From assembly GCA_964394085.1 (NCBI GenBank), contig CAYMWF010000026.1, positions 1-64,000 on the forward strand: DNA of 64,000 nucleotides, written 5' to 3'. The stretch comes from CAYMWF01 sp964394085 [NCBI: uncultured Gemmatimonadota bacterium] (GTDB lineage Bacteria > GCA-2686955 > CAYMWF01). Under the pieces are notes generated by a model that did not search any database, was not told the origin of the DNA, and worked only from the letters and a program-made list of their open reading frames with translations. Position numbers and translations under genes: made by a program. Shown one piece after another: positions 60,747 to 64,000 of the stretch; positions within the stretch are counted from its first letter, which is position 1, and every line of letters starts with the position of its first letter.

Positions 60747-63199
60747 TATCGGTTATTCTAAGTCTCGCCCTGGCCGCACTTTACCTGCCCTCTGCGACGG
60801 TATCGGCGGAAAATCTCTATCGTATCCCGCCGGATGAGATGGTTGAAATAGTCGATGCCCCAAAAATCCCGTGGGTAAGCGTGAATCCGCCGGGCGAATG
60901 GCTTCTGCTGATGGAAAGAGCCGGACTTCCACCCATCGCAGAGCTCGCGGAGCGTGAACTCGGCCTCGCAGGCATAAGGATAAAACCCCGAAATGACGGC
61001 CCGAGCAGAGCATATTACGCAAAGGGGCTCGAATTCCTGAAAATCGGAGAACCAACCCGCCGCAGGGTAGAAGGTCTTCCTGAAGACGCGAGAATCAGCC
61101 GCGTCAGGTGGTCTCCGGACGGTTCCCGAATCGCGTTTACCGTGACAGTGGAGGACGGCATCGAGTTGTGGACCGCCGGGGTGGAAAACGGAGTCGCGAG
61201 CAGGCTGACCCCTGGAATAATCAGCCTGGCCGCGGACGAAGCTCCCCGCTGGTTTCCCGACAGCCGCACTCTGTTATGCTGCCTCGTTTCTTTCGACAGG
61301 GGAACGGAACCCGCCGCCCCCCTCGTTCCCGCCGGACCGGTCATCCGTGAGAACCTGGGGAAAGTCGCCCCGGCTCGTACTTACCGCAATCTCCTGTCCG
61401 ATCCTCATGACGAGGCTCTGTTCGATTATTATTTCACGACCCGGCTGGCGAGCGTTACCCTCGACGGCACCATAACTTCCATCGGGCCGGCCCGTATCGT
61501 ATGGTTTTTCGACCCCTCCCCGAACGGGGAATATATCCTGGTAGAGAGTCTTCATCGTCCATATTCTTACCTGGTAACCGCTTCCCGTTTTCCACGACGC
61601 GTCGAGATATGGGATAGAGAAGGCCGGCTCATTCGTATCATCGCCGATCTGCCGCTCCAGGAAGAAATCCCCATAGCGAGGAGCAGCGTCGCGGAAGGTC
61701 CCAGGTCGGTCGGATGGCGGGAAGACGCCGCGGCTTCGCTCTTCTGGGTCGAAGCTCTCGACGGGGGAGATTCCCGCGTCGAAGCGGCGAAACGTGACCG
61801 CCTGCTGCTGCTGCCGGCGCCTTTTCACGATGAACCCGTGATACTGACCGAAACGGAACTCCGTTACGGCGGCATCCGGTGGGGTTCCGACAGCCTCGCT
61901 CTCGTCTCGGAGTGGTGGTGGGAAACCCGCAAATACCGCACCTGGATACTGCAGCCGGGGAAACCGGAAATCGAACCCGCAATCCTCTTCGATCGATCAT
62001 GGGAAGACAGGTATTCCGACCCCGGCGATCCGATCACCAGGACCGATGACAGGGGACGCAGCCTGATTCTGACCGCCCGGGGAGGTTCTACGATCTTCCT
62101 GACCGGTGACGGAGCTTCACCGGAAGGGGATCGTCCGTTTCTGGACGCGATGGATCTTAAAACCGGGGAATCACGTCGCCTTTTCCGCTCCGAAGCCCCC
62201 TTTTTCGAACGACCCGTCAGGATTCTGGACGAGCAGGGCCACATCCTTCTCACCCGGAGGGAGTCGATTGAAGAACCGCCGAATTACTTCGTCCGGGATG
62301 CTGAATCAGATACTTTGCACCGGATCACGAATTTCCCTCATCCCGCCCCGCAGGTTGCGGGCATCAGCAAGGAGATCATCCGCTATAAAAGGGATGACGG
62401 CGTTTCTCTCACCGCCACCCTCTATCTTCCGGCAGGCTATAATCGTAACGATGGTCCCCTGCCGCTCCTGATGTGGGCGTATCCAAGGGAATTCAAAGAC
62501 GCCTCCGCCGCAGGACAGGTCACCGATTCCCCTTACCGGTTCAATTACATCTACTGGTGGTCGCCGATCGTGTGGCCCGGCCGGGGTTATGCGGTGCTGG
62601 ACGATCCAGCCATGCCCATAGTCGGCGAAGGAGATTCAAAACCGAACGATACCTACGTCCGGCAGCTCGTAAGCAGCGCTTCCGCGGCGGTCGACGAGGT
62701 TGTCCGGCGGGGAGTCGCAGAGAGAGGGAGGATCGCCATCGGCGGGCACTCTTACGGCGCGTTCATGGCCGCCAACCTCCTCGCTCATTCGGACCTGTTC
62801 GCGGCCGGGATCGCCCGGACCGGCGCTTATAACCGTACCCTCACGCCTTTCGGTTTCCAGTCGGAAGACAGGACGCTCTGGGAAGCGCCCCACACTTATT
62901 TCGAGATGTCTCCTTTCATGCAGGCGGACAAGGTGAACGAACCGCTTCTTCTCATTCACGGCGCGGCGGACGACAACTCGGCCACTTTTCCGATGCAGAG
63001 CGAGCGTTTCTACAATGCTCTCAAGGGTCTTGGCGCCACGGCGCGGCTCGTCATGCTCCCGCACGAAAGCCACAGCTACCGGGCAAGGGAGTCGATACTT
63101 CATGTTTTGTATGAAAGCAACCGCTGGCTCGAAAAATACCTGAAAAATACCGGAGACCTCATCCCGGCAGCCCCGGACGGAAAAAACTCCGGAGACTGA
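60743..63199 (+). CDS. Secreted S9 (glutamyl endopeptidase-like) peptidase with a probable CTG start
   Basis: 818 residues if translation begins at CTG 60743, 785-786 if at the ATG 60839. Upstream of that ATG the frame encodes a complete signal peptide (LISVILSLALAALYLPSATVSA, written to 22 at most here by positions 60743-60808) and the YRIPPDEMVEIVDAP family N-terminus, so the ATG is internal. No ATG, GTG or TTG lies in this frame before it; GGAG at 60730-60733 is nine bases upstream of the CTG, which overlaps the previous stop as CTGA. A propeller precedes the alpha/beta hydrolase: MWAYPREFKD, nucleophile GGHSYGAF, HGAADDN and the His in PHESHSY. Confidence 0.8.
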   Translation: MISVILSLALAALYLPSATVSAENLYRIPPDEMVEIVDAPKIPWVSVNPPGEWLLLMERAGLPPIAELAERELGLAGIRIKPRNDGPSRAYYAKGLEFLKIGEPTRRRVEGLPEDARISRVRWSPDGSRIAFTVTVEDGIELWTAGVENGVASRLTPGIISLAADEAPRWFPDSRTLLCCLVSFDRGTEPAAPLVPAGPVIRENLGKVAPARTYRNLLSDPHDEALFDYYFTTRLASVTLDGTITSIGPARIVWFFDPSPNGEYILVESLHRPYSYLVTASRFPRRVEIWDREGRLIRIIADLPLQEEIPIARSSVAEGPRSVGWREDAAASLFWVEALDGGDSRVEAAKRDRLLLLPAPFHDEPVILTETELRYGGIRWGSDSLALVSEWWWETRKYRTWILQPGKPEIEPAILFDRSWEDRYSDPGDPITRTDDRGRSLILTARGGSTIFLTGDGASPEGDRPFLDAMDLKTGESRRLFRSEAPFFERPVRILDEQGHILLTRRESIEEPPNYFVRDAESDTLHRITNFPHPAPQVAGISKEIIRYKRDDGVSLTATLYLPAGYNRNDGPLPLLMWAYPREFKDASAAGQVTDSPYRFNYIYWWSPIVWPGRGYAVLDDPAMPIVGEGDSKPNDTYVRQLVSSASAAVDEVVRRGVAERGRIAIGGHSYGAFMAANLLAHSDLFAAGIARTGAYNRTLTPFGFQSEDRTLWEAPHTYFEMSPFMQADKVNEPLLLIHGAADDNSATFPMQSERFYNALKGLGATARLVMLPHESHSYRARESILHVLYESNRWLEKYLKNTGDLIPAAPDGKNSGD

Positions 63200-63425
63200 C
63201 CACCCTCCACCGATTCGATTCATACGCCGTTTAATAATCCCAAACGTAACGGGTCTCCACCCTGTCTCGACGCAACATACCGTCGGCACCCTGTTGACTT
63301 TACTCACCCACGTTCTCTGCCGGACGAGAGCCGGCCTGCCGCTCCGGGAACGTTTCTGTCTACTATTCGGAATGACGTATTCAATGGGAGGAATTTCCCT
63401 TTCACTCAACAGTCGGGGGAAAACA

Positions 63426-64000
63426 TGACTATGCCGGAAACCATGCAGCTTGATCATCGTCTCTGGGCCCGGCTGGAGAAAATTCTGACCGGACTTACGG
63501 ACGCCCCTGTCGATGAATCCGAGCTTGACCAGCTTACACGCAGGATCATGAAAAGGATCGGGATTCAGGGCTCGAAAAATCTCGTTGCCGGCAGGTTCGA
63601 CGAACTGGGATACCGCGCGCTGAACAGGATGCTCTTTCCGCCCGTCTCCCATGTCGAACTGATGGTTACTGAGAACTGCAATCTCGCCTGCGATTACTGT
63701 TTCGTCCGAAAAAAGCGGGCCTGCGCGAAAATGAGCATCGGCACAGCACTGGAAGCGGTCGATTTCCTGGAATCGCATTCCTACGAAATAGACACGGCGT
63801 CAATAACTTTCGCCGGTGGGGAACCGACTCTCGAATTGCCCCTGGTGAGAACAGTCGTCGATTATACCCGGCGTCATCCCGGGCTGTCGGGCAAAACGAT
63901 CAAGATGAGCCTGACGACCAACGGGCTGCTCCTGGGCGAGCGGAGCCTTTCATGGATGAAGGAAAATGACCTTATGGTGCTGTTGAGCCTGGATGGGACT
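63426..64000 (+). CDS. Radical SAM enzyme, N-terminal part (runs off the right edge)
   Basis: 191 codons are present. The [4Fe-4S] motif is CNLACDYC near residue 85 (CxxxCxxC), with the GGEP SAM-binding segment (TFAGGEPTLE) about 45 residues later and TTNGLLL further on. An N-terminal region of about 75 residues (LDHRLWARLEKILTGLTD start) precedes it, as in peptide- or protein-maturing SPASM enzymes, but the C-terminal Cys cluster lies beyond the window. The ATG at 63426 follows GGGGGAAA; a second ATG at 63432 is possible. No precursor peptide is evident in the preceding 226 bases. Confidence 0.85.

Noticed and set aside
63369-63428. 18-codon ORF (MTYSMGG start) before the radical SAM gene as a precursor peptide
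   Set aside because: No ribosome binding site, and it overlaps the enzyme start; no core-peptide features.

Overview
The window is high-GC bacterial DNA with Shine-Dalgarno starts, TGA used as an ordinary stop, many Sec signal peptides and lipoboxes, an outer-membrane TolC-type channel, a psp envelope-stress locus, and oxygen-sensitive tungsten and thiamine/ferredoxin oxidoreductases. This points to an uncultivated anaerobic Gram-negative bacterium. The many secreted beta-helix, beta-propeller, VCBS, C25-protease and glycosidase proteins resemble what FCB-type or related candidate phyla carry. That placement is inference; no rRNA or marker gene is present. No tRNA, CRISPR array or complete insertion sequence was seen.

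Layout. 1-2.1 kb: an edge fragment and a secreted VCBS/propeller protein. 2.5-9.4 kb: one plus-strand operon for a tripartite MacAB/TolC-like ABC system (small Cys-rich ORF, TolC lipoprotein, HlyD adaptor, ATPase, two FtsX permeases, Cys-motif lipoprotein). It is driven by a near-consensus promoter whose -10 lies in a 14-bp palindrome. The first permease is interrupted by an in-frame TGA followed by a SECIS-like hairpin, making it a candidate selenoprotein. 9.4-22 kb: gene remnants, a secreted GH36-like alpha-galactosidase, a beta-helix pseudogene and its intact relative, a C25 peptidase fused to a purple-acid-phosphatase-like domain, a GH5 endoglycoceramidase-like enzyme and a lipoprotein phosphodiesterase. 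21.9-24.7 kb: pspF divergent from pspA, a PspB-like gene and pspC, with a sigma-54 promoter.

25.1-30.2 kb: an aldehyde oxidoreductase module (polyferredoxin, tungsten AOR, FAD/NADH reductase-like protein) followed by a cytosine-deaminase-type amidohydrolase. 30.4-36.7 kb: a GH43-like secreted propeller, TerC, a small lipoprotein, three tandem-repeat arrays, an ABC-2 exporter, and upstream of it a 28-codon gene with its own promoter and intrinsic terminator. 36.9-46.9 kb: large exported proteins, a DUF483 protein and a phosphatase/sulfatase-fold lipoprotein. 46.9-49.3 kb: indolepyruvate:ferredoxin oxidoreductase (iorAB). 49.6-55.9 kb: DUF6506, ferritin-like, PP-loop, esterase, GNAT, beta-helix and membrane proteins. 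56-64 kb: a YyaL-type thioredoxin-domain protein, a sulfotransferase, a propeller, an S9 peptidase that seems to start at CTG, and the start of a radical SAM enzyme that runs off the right edge.

The best candidates for something undescribed are the possible selenocysteine permease in its Cys-rich efflux operon, the tiny peptide gene placed before an ABC exporter, and a set of 18-bp CACGTG-centred palindromes about 200-230 bp upstream of secreted-protein genes.
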